Below are positions 7,052 to 13,657 of a stretch of DNA of 15,144 nucleotides, one piece after another. The notes beneath the pieces were generated by a model. The model ran no database searches, was not told the DNA's origin, and saw nothing but the letters and a program-made list of their open reading frames with translations. How positions within the stretch are numbered: position 1 is the first letter of the stretch; each line of letters starts with the position of its first letter. This DNA comes from Bacillota bacterium (GTDB lineage Bacteria; Bacillota; Clostridia; Lachnospirales; Lachnospiraceae): NCBI GenBank assembly GCA_023419655.1, contig JAEZXP010000073.1, positions 1-15,144 of the forward strand, in the 5' to 3' direction. The position numbers and the translations under genes are program-made.

Positions 7052-7745
7052 GTGCCATCCCCCCTTCAACCCTTTCGAACTTCCAATTTGGTACCTTACA
7101 TATGGGGCAGACTTCCGGGAGAATGTCTCCTATGTAAATAAAGCCGCAGATTGTACAAACATAGACACCGGTATCATAAAGCATACTGTCGCCCTCTCTT
7201 TGATATCTTAATAACAAGGATTTCAAGATACGGGTCACTTTTTCACTCCAGACAAGAGCACGCTTGGCACCCCGGTCATTTGCATAAGCGGCTGCTTCAT
7301 TCGCCTCTGCAAGTCCATAATCAAGGTCATTCTCGATTAATTTCATAAGCTGGTCAAAATCCGGATTCTTTTCCGGTGCAGCCACATCTTTAAAATACCC
7401 TGCAAGCTCGTTAAATAAAGCCGCTTCATCCGGTTTATACTGCTTTTCGCAGCCACGGGCCAGGTTGGTACAAAGAGCACTGACTTCCATCGGGGATAAT
7501 TCTTTCATATCCGAAGATTGTTCATCTGCTGAATGTTCTTCTCTATACTCTGGCTGTATCTTTTTTACTGCTGTCCTGCCTGCTTCACCCTGTTTTATAA
7601 ATTCAGACTTTGCAGCGCCGCACAGAGGGCATACCCAATCCTCCGGAATGTCGTCCCATGCCGTACCCGGTGCGATTCCATGTTCAGGACTGCCCTTTGT
7701 TTCATCATAAACATACCCGCAGACAGAACATACATATTTATCCAT
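7044..7745 (-). CDS. Double-rubredoxin protein with a rubrerythrin-like helical middle lacking diiron ligands
   Basis: 233 residues from ATG 7745 with AAGGAGGGG upstream. Residues 1-52 are a full-length classical rubredoxin: C6-V/S-x-C9-G-Y, G-T-A-W-D-D-I-P-E-D-W, and C39-P-L-C42-G. A linker rich in charged residues (53-77) leads to a helical region (about 80-186). The C-terminus is a short rubrerythrin-type rubredoxin knuckle, C197-T-I-C200-G and C213-P-I-C216, ending W-K-F-E. The middle region has no E-x-x-H motif, so a rubrerythrin diiron centre cannot be built in the usual way. It probably acts as an electron carrier or scaffold for the rubrerythrin encoded next to it. It is the first gene of the pair, behind a sigma-A promoter and a PerR-like palindrome. 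The role is inferred from domains and neighbours only. Confidence 0.88.
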   Translation of the reverse strand: MDKYVCSVCGYVYDETKGSPEHGIAPGTAWDDIPEDWVCPLCGAAKSEFIKQGEAGRTAVKKIQPEYREEHSADEQSSDMKELSPMEVSALCTNLARGCEKQYKPDEAALFNELAGYFKDVAAPEKNPDFDQLMKLIENDLDYGLAEANEAAAYANDRGAKRALVWSEKVTRILKSLLLRYQREGDSMLYDTGVYVCTICGFIYIGDILPEVCPICKVPNWKFERVEGGMAHV

Positions 7746-7769
7746 ACCACCCCTCCTTCTTTATGCTAT

Positions 7770-7798
7770 ATTATAGTATATTTTTTAACAAAAATCAA
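7770..7798 (-). promoter_or_regulatory. Sigma-A promoter of the rubredoxin/rubrerythrin operon
   Basis: On the minus strand -35 TTGATT (7798-7793) is separated by 17 nt from -10 TATAAT (7775-7770). The distance to the SD is suitable for the start at 7745. Confidence 0.7.
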
Positions 7799-7815
7799 TA
7801 ATAATTCTTATTATT
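7797..7815. promoter_or_regulatory. Candidate PerR/Fur-family operator
   Basis: AATAATAA (7797-7804) and TTATTATT (7808-7815) form a perfect inverted repeat around TTC, touching the -35 of the rubredoxin/rubrerythrin promoter. The central 15 nt (7799-7813) match 11 of 14 defined positions of the PerR box TTATAATnATTATAA. PerR is known to control rubrerythrins in clostridia. The region is very AT-rich, so chance cannot be excluded. Confidence 0.45.
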
Positions 7816-7864
7816 AGAGGAATAATCATGAAAATAAAATTATTGTAGATTTTAAATAAAGTAT

Positions 7865-7893
7865 TTGACAACCTATACCATTATATGTATATT
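7865..7893 (+). promoter_or_regulatory. Sigma-A promoter of the SPKTG surface protein gene
   Basis: TTGACA (7865-7870), a 17-nt spacer, and TATATT (7888-7893). It lies 35 nt ahead of the ATG at 7928, with AGGAGG at 7913-7918. It is divergent from the rubrerythrin-operon promoter. Confidence 0.82.
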
Positions 7894-7927
7894 GAAATTA
7901 TCAAATAATTTTAGGAGGAATTTATCA

Positions 7928-8578
7928 ATGAAAAAGATATTTGCTCTTGTTTTAGTTTTATCACTCATTGTTTTTGGAAGTAGTATGGCATTTGCAGCAG
8001 AGGTTTCCCTTGCTGAAGAAAACCTTGGACGCGGTGCCGGCGACTCAACCGTCGTAGTAAATGCCGATGGTTCTGTTACAACAAAAACATCCAACATTTC
8101 TTTCTACCTTGCTGATCCTGTACAGGCTGGCGAAACCGTTACCGTACATATAAAGGGATCAAGTGACGGCGATTTCAGAGTATGGTTAATTGATGTCCAG
8201 GAAGTAACCAATTCAGACATCTATCAAATCTCTACCGAAGGTTTTACATCCGGTGAATTTGATAAGACCTTTAACCTTACTGCTACAGCAGAAGCAACAG
8301 AAATCTTTTTTAAAGCTCCTTCATGGGATGCAACCTTAAACAACTTGACCATTACCGAGCTTAGTATTACTCCTGCCGGAGAAGCTGCTAATGAAGCTGA
8401 TGCCGCTGATGAAGCGGATGAAGTAGTTAGCACTGCCGATACAGCTGAAAAAGCTGAAGACAAAGCTTCCACAACTTCCTCCCCTAAGACCGGCGTTGTT
8501 TCTACCGCATTATTCTTAGGCTTAGGCTCCGTTGTATTTGGTGCCGGAACTGTTGTTCTTAAGAAGAAAGAAGACTAA
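7928..8578 (+). CDS. Small cell-wall-anchored surface protein with SPKTG sorting signal
   Basis: 216 residues. The start is ATG 7928 with AGGAGG upstream; the frame extends further 5' but only across the promoter. Signal peptide 1-23 ends in A-F-A-A. Residues about 25-148 are rich in beta strand, with G-E-T-V-T-V-H-I-K-G (68-77), F-R-V-W-L-I-D (83-89) and a late L-N-N-L-T-I-T-E-L-S-I strand. This resembles a carbohydrate-binding-like beta sandwich, but no family can be named with certainty. Residues 150-184 are an Ala/Glu/Asp linker. S-P-K-T-G (185-189), a hydrophobic span and K-K-K-E-D form a sortase signal with Ser in place of the usual Leu. It is the only plus-strand gene here and is monocistronic, with its own promoter and a strong terminator. 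Confidence 0.87.
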   Translation: MKKIFALVLVLSLIVFGSSMAFAAEVSLAEENLGRGAGDSTVVVNADGSVTTKTSNISFYLADPVQAGETVTVHIKGSSDGDFRVWLIDVQEVTNSDIYQISTEGFTSGEFDKTFNLTATAEATEIFFKAPSWDATLNNLTITELSITPAGEAANEADAADEADEVVSTADTAEKAEDKASTTSSPKTGVVSTALFLGLGSVVFGAGTVVLKKKED

Positions 8579-8608
8579 TTCTATAACATAAAGCAAACTA
8601 CCGCATAA

Positions 8609-8640
8609 AACCCTCTTGGCTCAAAGCAGCCAAGAGGGTT
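8609..8640. terminator. Bidirectional intrinsic terminator
   Basis: AACCCTCTTGGCT (8609-8621) pairs perfectly with AGCCAAGAGGGTT (8628-8640), a 13-bp stem with a 6-nt loop. On the plus strand it is followed by ATTTTTAT, and on the minus strand the stem ends in TTTTATG. It lies between the converging SPKTG and phosphofructokinase genes and can serve both. Confidence 0.9.
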
Positions 8641-8724
8641 ATTTTTATCCGCGAGCGGATTCATCATGGAAATCAACGCAGTCTATGTGACATGCTTTCA
8701 TATCACAATAAAATTCGTTGCTAT

Positions 8725-9945
8725 CTAATCGTTTTTATGAAGTATCTTTTTCGCTCTGGGTGCTCTTAGCATGCTTGCCTGGGGCATATTTTCTCCCAGC
8801 AGGGGCTGCAGATAATATTTGAAAGCCTCTGTCACATTATTTCCGGCTTCATTAATAAATTCATCCGGCATCAGTCTGGTATTTGCTGCTACATTTTTTA
8901 AATCCGTCATTTTATAGTCAACGGAATAAAAACCTGTTCGATTGATGGTAATCGAGCCATCGATATTATGCCATATTGCAAACTGTGCGGCCTTTTCCCC
9001 TACTTCTCTGGCTTCATGCTGGTCGACACTGGATACACAGCCCAAAAAAGACCTTTGCAGATATCCCAATGTGTCTGACCTGACTCTCTGTATGCCAAGC
9101 TTTTCTTTAATTTGATTTGATAAAAAGTCACCTAAAATCCCTGTACCGGACAGCTGTCTGTTGCCGTGGGCATCGATATCTCCTGTCATATGGTCTGCAA
9201 TAACCGGTTTCCCGCTCTTCCCTTTTATTCCTTCCGATATCGCAACCATACATCTGCCGTATTTCCCGTAAACTTCTTTTACATCACCAAGGAACTTATC
9301 CATGCTGAATTCACGTTCAGGCAAATATATCAAATGTGGCCCGTCGTCAGGATATTTCTGGGCAATTGAAGATGCCGCCGTTAAAAATCCTGCATTTCTT
9401 CCCATTACAATTCCTATATGAACACCGGGCAGCGCACGATTGTCCAGATTCAACCCGATAAATGACTGTGCCACGAATCTTGCAGCCGAAGGATATCCCG
9501 GAGTATGGTCGTTCATCATTAAATCATTGTCAATTGTTTTCGGTATATGAATTGCTCTGAATTCATAGTCTGAAGCTTCCGCCTGCTGATTTACGATTCG
9601 TACCGTATCCGCAGAATCATTTCCGCCGATATAAAAGAAATATCTTACATTGTGCGCTTTAAAAACCTTAAATATCTCTTGACAGTAAGCTTCATCCGGC
9701 TTATCTCTGGTTGAGAATAATGCAGAGGAAGGTGTCATGGCAACACGCTCCAGATTATGCGTTGTCTCCTGGGTCAAATCAAGGAAGTCCTCATTAATAA
9801 TACCTTCTACACCGTTTATTGCGCCATATACCTTTGTAATCTGCTGAAATTTTCTGGACTCCAATACGGTTCCGACCAGTGATTGGTTGATTACTGCGGT
9901 AGGTCCGCCGCCTTGTGCTACAACTACTTTACCCTCAAGTTTCAT
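8725..9945 (-). CDS. pfp: Pyrophosphate-dependent 6-phosphofructokinase
   Basis: A 406-residue cytoplasmic glycolytic enzyme that phosphorylates fructose-6-phosphate, reversibly, using PPi. G-G-G-P-T (12-16) is the N-terminal loop. G-G-N-D-S (107-111) has Asp110 where ATP-dependent enzymes have Gly, and P-K-T-I-D-N-D (135-141) has Lys136 where they also have Gly. These are the two recognised determinants of PPi specificity, and Asp139 is the catalytic base. Further family segments are G-Y-P-S-A-A-R-F (150-157), H-I-G-I-V-M-G-R-N-A-G-F and R-V-R-S-D-T-L-G-Y-L-Q-R. Length fits the approximately 400-residue clostridial PPi-PFK class. ATG 9945 is preceded by GAGGAG and AAGG. A TATAAT lies at 10020-10025 on the minus strand but has no convincing -35. 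It appears to stand alone, ending at the shared terminator. Confidence 0.95.
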   Translation of the reverse strand: MKLEGKVVVAQGGGPTAVINQSLVGTVLESRKFQQITKVYGAINGVEGIINEDFLDLTQETTHNLERVAMTPSSALFSTRDKPDEAYCQEIFKVFKAHNVRYFFYIGGNDSADTVRIVNQQAEASDYEFRAIHIPKTIDNDLMMNDHTPGYPSAARFVAQSFIGLNLDNRALPGVHIGIVMGRNAGFLTAASSIAQKYPDDGPHLIYLPEREFSMDKFLGDVKEVYGKYGRCMVAISEGIKGKSGKPVIADHMTGDIDAHGNRQLSGTGILGDFLSNQIKEKLGIQRVRSDTLGYLQRSFLGCVSSVDQHEAREVGEKAAQFAIWHNIDGSITINRTGFYSVDYKMTDLKNVAANTRLMPDEFINEAGNNVTEAFKYYLQPLLGENMPQASMLRAPRAKKILHKND

Positions 9946-10065
9946 ACTACCTTACACTCCTCTCATTTTGTATACGAAGTATTCCCCGGCTGTATAAAAT
10001 TTATGTCAATTGTATTCTTATTATAAAGCATTTTCACACAACTTTCTATAACATTTGAACGATTC

Positions 10066-11130
10066 CTATTTTGTTTTTAAAAACAGTTGGACCCAATAGA
10101 CAATATCATCCTCTACATATACGCCAACCCCTAACTGCTCATAGCCTTCTCTCAGAATATTCTCCTTATGCCCGGGAGAATCCATCCATGCCTCCATGAC
10201 CTGTTCCGGTGTTTTATAGCCATATGCTATATTCTCTCCTGAGCCTTTTCTGCTGATGTCGTAATCGTCCAATACCGTATACCATGGTCTTCCATCCGGT
10301 CTTATATGCTCGAAAAGCTCCTTGATTTCTTTCGCACGTTCATTCGCCGGAGAGATTAATTCTTCCGCCATTGTTAATATGGATAAACCCGCCTTTTTTC
10401 TCTCCTTGTTAACCAATTCAAGAACCTGCCGTGCATATTCATTCTGTACTTCATCGGAAGGTATTTTCGTTGTGGCTTTTATCTTATCCGAATATACACC
10501 ATTATACTTCACTCCGGAGATTTTTTTATAAGCTCTCACTCTGTAGTAATATGTTGTATCACTGTCCAGATTAGAATCCGTGAATTCTGTACCTGTTACA
10601 ATACCGACGTATTCGTATTCCCCATCTTTTGAATCTGCACGGTATATCTTATATTTTTCAGATTTTGAAACACTTGTCCATGTCAGCTTAATATAATCTG
10701 CGGCACTCTCCTTAACCTGCAGCTTTACCTTATTAAAGGTGGCATCAACGGATACGATATTGGAATACTTGCTGTATTCCTTCTTCTCATTGATATCCGC
10801 ATAAGCCCGTACTCTATAGTAATATGCCTTATTGTACTTTAGCCCCTTGTCTGTAAAGCTCAGCGTTTTGCTGGAACCCACATATTCATAGGTTCCATCC
10901 GGCTTCGATGCACGATAAATCCGATACCCTAACGCCCCGCTTACCTTGCTATATGAAAGCGTTACGGCGGCAGAGGTTCTCTGCATAACCGTAAGCTTAG
11001 GCTTTTGACTATTGATTGTATGCGCAGCACTTACAGATATCGTATTATTAATTCCATGATACATTCCACCACTCAGAGATGATAATGTCATGATAATTGA
11101 CAGCAGAATCGATATTGCTATTTTCTTCAT
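10066..11130 (-). CDS. Secreted FN3-FN3-CAP (SCP/PR-1, YkwD-like) protein
   Basis: 354 residues. Signal peptide about 1-36 (Met-Lys-Lys, hydrophobic core, V-S-A-A). Two fibronectin type III-like repeats follow, at about 43-129 and 136-222. Each has Y-R-I-Y-R-A or Y-K-I-Y-R-A, then Y-E-Y-V-G, then Y-Y-Y-R-V-R-A-Y. The C-terminal CAP domain (about 232-353) shows L-E-L-V-N-K-E-R, F-E-H-I-R-P-D-G-R with His275, G-E-N-I-A-Y-G with Glu299, and A-W-M-D-S-P-G-H-K-E-N-I-L with His321, the usual CAP cavity residues. There is no sorting signal, so it is probably released or loosely wall-bound. SD GAGGTGG precedes ATG 11130. A c-di-GMP-I riboswitch sits in its 5' UTR, tying it to surface or biofilm state. 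The activity of bacterial CAP proteins is not well defined. Confidence 0.92.
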   Translation of the reverse strand: MKKIAISILLSIIMTLSSLSGGMYHGINNTISVSAAHTINSQKPKLTVMQRTSAAVTLSYSKVSGALGYRIYRASKPDGTYEYVGSSKTLSFTDKGLKYNKAYYYRVRAYADINEKKEYSKYSNIVSVDATFNKVKLQVKESAADYIKLTWTSVSKSEKYKIYRADSKDGEYEYVGIVTGTEFTDSNLDSDTTYYYRVRAYKKISGVKYNGVYSDKIKATTKIPSDEVQNEYARQVLELVNKERKKAGLSILTMAEELISPANERAKEIKELFEHIRPDGRPWYTVLDDYDISRKGSGENIAYGYKTPEQVMEAWMDSPGHKENILREGYEQLGVGVYVEDDIVYWVQLFLKTK

Positions 11131-11183
11131 CTTGCCACCTCAGCTTTCTTCTCATTAATGTCATCAAGGCTTTATTGGCAAAA
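11130..11183 (-). promoter_or_regulatory. Possible expression platform: start-codon/SD hairpin
   Basis: On the minus strand UUUUGCCA (11183-11176) can pair with UGGCAAGA (11137-11130) over 8 positions with one U-G. This covers the end of the SD (GAGGTGG, 11141-11135) and the A of the start codon. No convincing U-tailed terminator is seen between the aptamer and the gene, so translational control is the better guess. Confidence 0.35.
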
Positions 11184-11227
11184 GCAGAGGATTCAAAAAG
11201 CGTATTCCAGAAAAACAATAAAAACCT

Positions 11228-11304
11228 TTTCGGTAACTGGCTGCCATTTAACAGGCCCTCTAGCTTTGCGTCCCCGGGTTTCCCACGGGTTTGCCATTAT
11301 CGCT
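11228..11304 (-). promoter_or_regulatory. Cyclic di-GMP-I (GEMM-I) riboswitch aptamer
   Basis: The minus-strand RNA carries the conserved class-I blocks in order. First is GGCAAACC (near 11293-11286), then a stem closed by a GAAA tetraloop (GG-GAAA-CC). GGGGACGCAAAGC is at 11275-11263, AGGGCCU starts the second stem near 11259, and AUGGCAGCCAGUUACCG is at 11247-11231. Together these form the two parallel helices with tetraloop and receptor that bind c-di-GMP. It sits about 100 nt upstream of the CAP-protein start and just behind a promoter. The direction of control (ON or OFF) is not clear from the sequence. Confidence 0.95.
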
Positions 11305-11327
11305 TAGGATTGTTCTTAACTTGATTC

Positions 11328-11357
11328 ATCATAGCACAAAAATTGCCATACAGTCAA
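11328..11357 (-). promoter_or_regulatory. Promoter of the riboswitch-CAP transcript
   Basis: -35 TTGACT (11357-11352), 18-nt spacer, -10 TATGAT (11333-11328) with an extended TG one base upstream. Transcription would begin near 11321, shortly before the aptamer. Confidence 0.75.
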
Positions 11358-11419
11358 TGTTTGATATGGTTTTACCCCGCTTCGAGCATCCTGTTCAATT
11401 CCAGTCTTTCTTCTATGTT

Positions 11420-13324
11420 TTATTCTATTGTAATTTCTGCATCTTCGACATGTCTTTTCCCCATTTTATGTCTTAGCTTTCTATTCTCTACCGTATCAAA
11501 AATAATAGAAAAGTCATAATCCTCCGGATATAATTCCTCTGCCGCTACATGAAGCTTAACCCTTTTATGATGAATCCAAATCTTCTTATCCTGTAACTGC
11601 ACCCTTAATACACCCTTATCATTGACAGGCTGGCATACAATTCCCAGCTTTTTGTCCGGATATACCATTACACTGTCCCCTATCTGAAATTTAACAGTAA
11701 AATCCTGCCGTTTTACCGGATTTGTCTTTTTTCTTATTCCGGATTGGGTGCTGCGGTTTAATTCTGCATCTGTAGTGTCCAGTTTCAGATTATAGGGTAT
11801 GTTGTCTCCATAAGCTGCCTTTACTGCTGTTTTCAGCATCGATACCGGCATCCCCAGCCTTCTGGATATATGAAAGGCACAGCTTTCTCCCGCTTCTCCG
11901 ATTACCAGCTGGTAAAGAGGCATTAAGCTTTCGTTGTCGAAGGTCATTCTGGCATTTATTATTCCCTCCTCCTTCTGTGCATATTGCTTTACCTCCGGAT
12001 AATGGGTCGTTACCAGGAACAATGCATTGCTTTTCTTTAACTCTTCCAGTATGGCTATGGCGATTCCCATCCCTTCCGTCGGGTCCGTTCCAGAGCCCAG
12101 TTCATCCATTATAACCAGACTGTCCTTATTTACATTTTCTAATATCTTCAGTACTCTTGTTATATGTGCTGAGAAGGTTGACAGGTTTTCAGCCAGGTTC
12201 TGTCCGTCGCCTATATCACAAAGATAATTGCTGTTCATGCATATCTCTGCTTCCCTGCATGTCACATGAAGTCCGCATTGTGCCATCATACAATTCAGGG
12301 CAACGGTCTTAAGGGCAACCGTTTTGCCTCCGGTATTGGGTCCTGTGATGACGATTCCGGATACGCCTTTTCCAATCTCAAATTGCAAGGGTATACAGCT
12401 TCTTTCATCCATAAGGGGATGCCTTGCGTCCTTAAGAACAATTATCCTGTCCATATTAATCTTCGGTTCTGCACAATTAAGCTCCAGGCTCAATTTGCCT
12501 TTTGAAAAAGTATAATCAAGCTTTTCAATCATTCGGATATTTTGCTTCATAATCTCCGAATGGTCTGAAACCATGGCCGTCAGAGAGTATAGAATCCTTC
12601 GCACCTCATTTTCCTCATCCAGCATAAGAAGCTGCAATTCTTCATAGTATTTTGCGATAGAGGCCGGTTCAATAAAAAGTGTATTACCTGTGGCCGATTT
12701 ATCGATTACACTTCCTGATATCTTATGCTTATATTCTTTTTTGACCGGCACACAAAGCCGTCCGTTACGAAAGGTACTAAAGCTCTCCGACATATAATCC
12801 TTACAGCTTCGCATTATACTGTCCGCTTTTTCTTTCATTCTCTCTTTTGCCCTGTCGATATCACTCCGTATAGACCTTAATAGCTTAGAGGCATAATCAT
12901 CTACATTCCCGTTTCGAATCTGCAGATGTATCCTGTCTTTAAGCTCCTCCAAAGCATCCAGATTTTCCTCATAGTATGAAAGTGAAATTTCATAATGCTT
13001 ACCTTTATTCAGGTAATCCTTCAGTCTTCTTACCGCTACCAGTGATATCTCTATCTCTTCCAGATTCAGTGCGCTTAAGCACTCCCCTTTATCCGCACTG
13101 TTTATCATCTCTTCAATGCCCTCTAAAGACACTAAAGGCGGCCTTCCGACATTTTCAATCAACTGTCTTGCCTCCGTTGTATCTCTTAGCTTCGCCAGCA
13201 GTTCATTTTCCGACATATACGGAGCCGTGTTTTTAATTTTTTCTTTTGCCCACTCTGTAAGAGCCAGCTCCATCCATATTTCCTTTATTTTATCAAATTC
13301 AATATCTCTTTCTGCTTGTAACAC
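11420..13324 (-). CDS. MutS2-like ATPase without the Smr nuclease domain
   Basis: 634 residues; full MutS2 is about 780-790. The GTG start at 13324 has AGAGG 5 nt before it and gives the usual opening I-E-F-D-K-I. Residues 1-140 resemble the MutS2 core. About 115-270 are long helices (clamp/lever) with R-L-C-V-P-V-K and G-N-T-L-F-I-E-P-A typical of MutS2. The MutS-V ATPase has Walker A G-P-N-T-G-G-K-T (328-335), L-S-T-F-S-A-H (381-387), Walker B L-V-I-M-D-E-L-G-S-G-T-D-P-T-E (403-417) and T-T-H-Y (439-442). A KOW-like segment (546-592, G-D-S-V-M-V-Y) follows. The protein then ends where the Smr domain would begin. B. subtilis MutS2 is reported to bind and split collided ribosomes; this form keeps the ATPase and KOW-like parts. 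It is preceded by an attenuator leader. DNA-related roles remain possible. Confidence 0.9.
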   Translation of the reverse strand: MLQAERDIEFDKIKEIWMELALTEWAKEKIKNTAPYMSENELLAKLRDTTEARQLIENVGRPPLVSLEGIEEMINSADKGECLSALNLEEIEISLVAVRRLKDYLNKGKHYEISLSYYEENLDALEELKDRIHLQIRNGNVDDYASKLLRSIRSDIDRAKERMKEKADSIMRSCKDYMSESFSTFRNGRLCVPVKKEYKHKISGSVIDKSATGNTLFIEPASIAKYYEELQLLMLDEENEVRRILYSLTAMVSDHSEIMKQNIRMIEKLDYTFSKGKLSLELNCAEPKINMDRIIVLKDARHPLMDERSCIPLQFEIGKGVSGIVITGPNTGGKTVALKTVALNCMMAQCGLHVTCREAEICMNSNYLCDIGDGQNLAENLSTFSAHITRVLKILENVNKDSLVIMDELGSGTDPTEGMGIAIAILEELKKSNALFLVTTHYPEVKQYAQKEEGIINARMTFDNESLMPLYQLVIGEAGESCAFHISRRLGMPVSMLKTAVKAAYGDNIPYNLKLDTTDAELNRSTQSGIRKKTNPVKRQDFTVKFQIGDSVMVYPDKKLGIVCQPVNDKGVLRVQLQDKKIWIHHKRVKLHVAAEELYPEDYDFSIIFDTVENRKLRHKMGKRHVEDAEITIE

Positions 13325-13365
13325 CTTGACCTCTTTCCTTTCAAATCAAATTTAGTACAATAAAA

Positions 13366-13406
13366 AACCATGGGTATCCGCCTAAAAGACATACTACTCC
13401 ATGGTT
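13366..13406 (-). terminator. Second intrinsic terminator in the MutS2-like leader
   Basis: AACCATGG (13406-13399) pairs with CCATGGTT (13373-13366), with an inner GTAT/ATAC extension. On the minus strand it is followed at once by a run of T through 13362. It ends 41 nt before the GTG start, so it must be bypassed for expression. UCGUGGG (13418-13412) could compete by pairing with CCCAUGG (13374-13368). Confidence 0.75.
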
Positions 13407-13482
13407 AAAATCCCACGAACAATATATAAAGTATAGGATATCACGCGATTATAAGAATATGGCCAATTATAATTGAGCGTAT

Positions 13483-13509
13483 AAAAAGCATGACCATATC
13501 GCCATGCTT
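13483..13509 (-). terminator. Attenuator terminator (segments 3:4)
   Basis: AAGCATGGC (13509-13501) pairs with GTCATGCTT (13494-13486), 9 pairs including one G-U, with a 6-nt loop. It is followed by T to 13483. The upstream arm is also the partner of segment 2, making terminator and antiterminator mutually exclusive. Confidence 0.75.
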
Positions 13510-13618
13510 ATCCTACATATAATATATATTAAGCATTTTATAAGGCAGAATTACCGGTAAAAGGCAACCGGCATAAGGGCAGACTTCTGGCGCAGCCAAA
13601 AGCTCCCTTTGCAAATAT

Positions 13619-13657
13619 TTATTTTGCTATCTTCTCCATTACAACAATGCTTAACAT
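13619..13657 (-). CDS. 12-residue leader peptide with a macrolide-stalling-like motif
   Basis: ATG 13657 to TAA 13621-13619 encodes MLSIVVMEKIAK. A GAGG Shine-Dalgarno lies 6 nt before the ATG, and a consensus promoter is 29 nt further up. The peptide holds I-V-V-M followed by Glu. This is the same I-x-V-hydrophobic pattern as the macrolide-dependent stalling motifs IFVI of ErmCL and IAVV(-E) of ErmAL1. A ribosome stalled with Met7 in the P site would cover much of RNA segment 1 (13658-13646), freeing segment 2 to form the antiterminator. The ORF is too short to be judged by coding statistics. The evidence is its SD, promoter position and fit to the RNA structure. Confidence 0.65.
   Translation of the reverse strand: MLSIVVMEKIAK

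Noticed and set aside
6585..7211. 208-codon plus-strand open frame opposite the rubrerythrin fusion
   Set aside because: Antisense to two clear iron-protein genes, no SD, and its sequence looks like a reverse-strand shadow.
8380..8470. GCTGATGAAGC-like low-complexity DNA
   Set aside because: Explained by the Ala/Glu/Asp linker before the sorting signal; not a regular DNA repeat array.
10020..10025. TATAAT as -10 of the phosphofructokinase gene
   Set aside because: No acceptable -35 at 16-19 nt upstream, so not listed as a promoter.
13464..13475. Perfect 12-bp palindrome CAATTATAATTG
   Set aside because: Very AT-rich, short, and between two terminators; chance is likely and no operator family fits.
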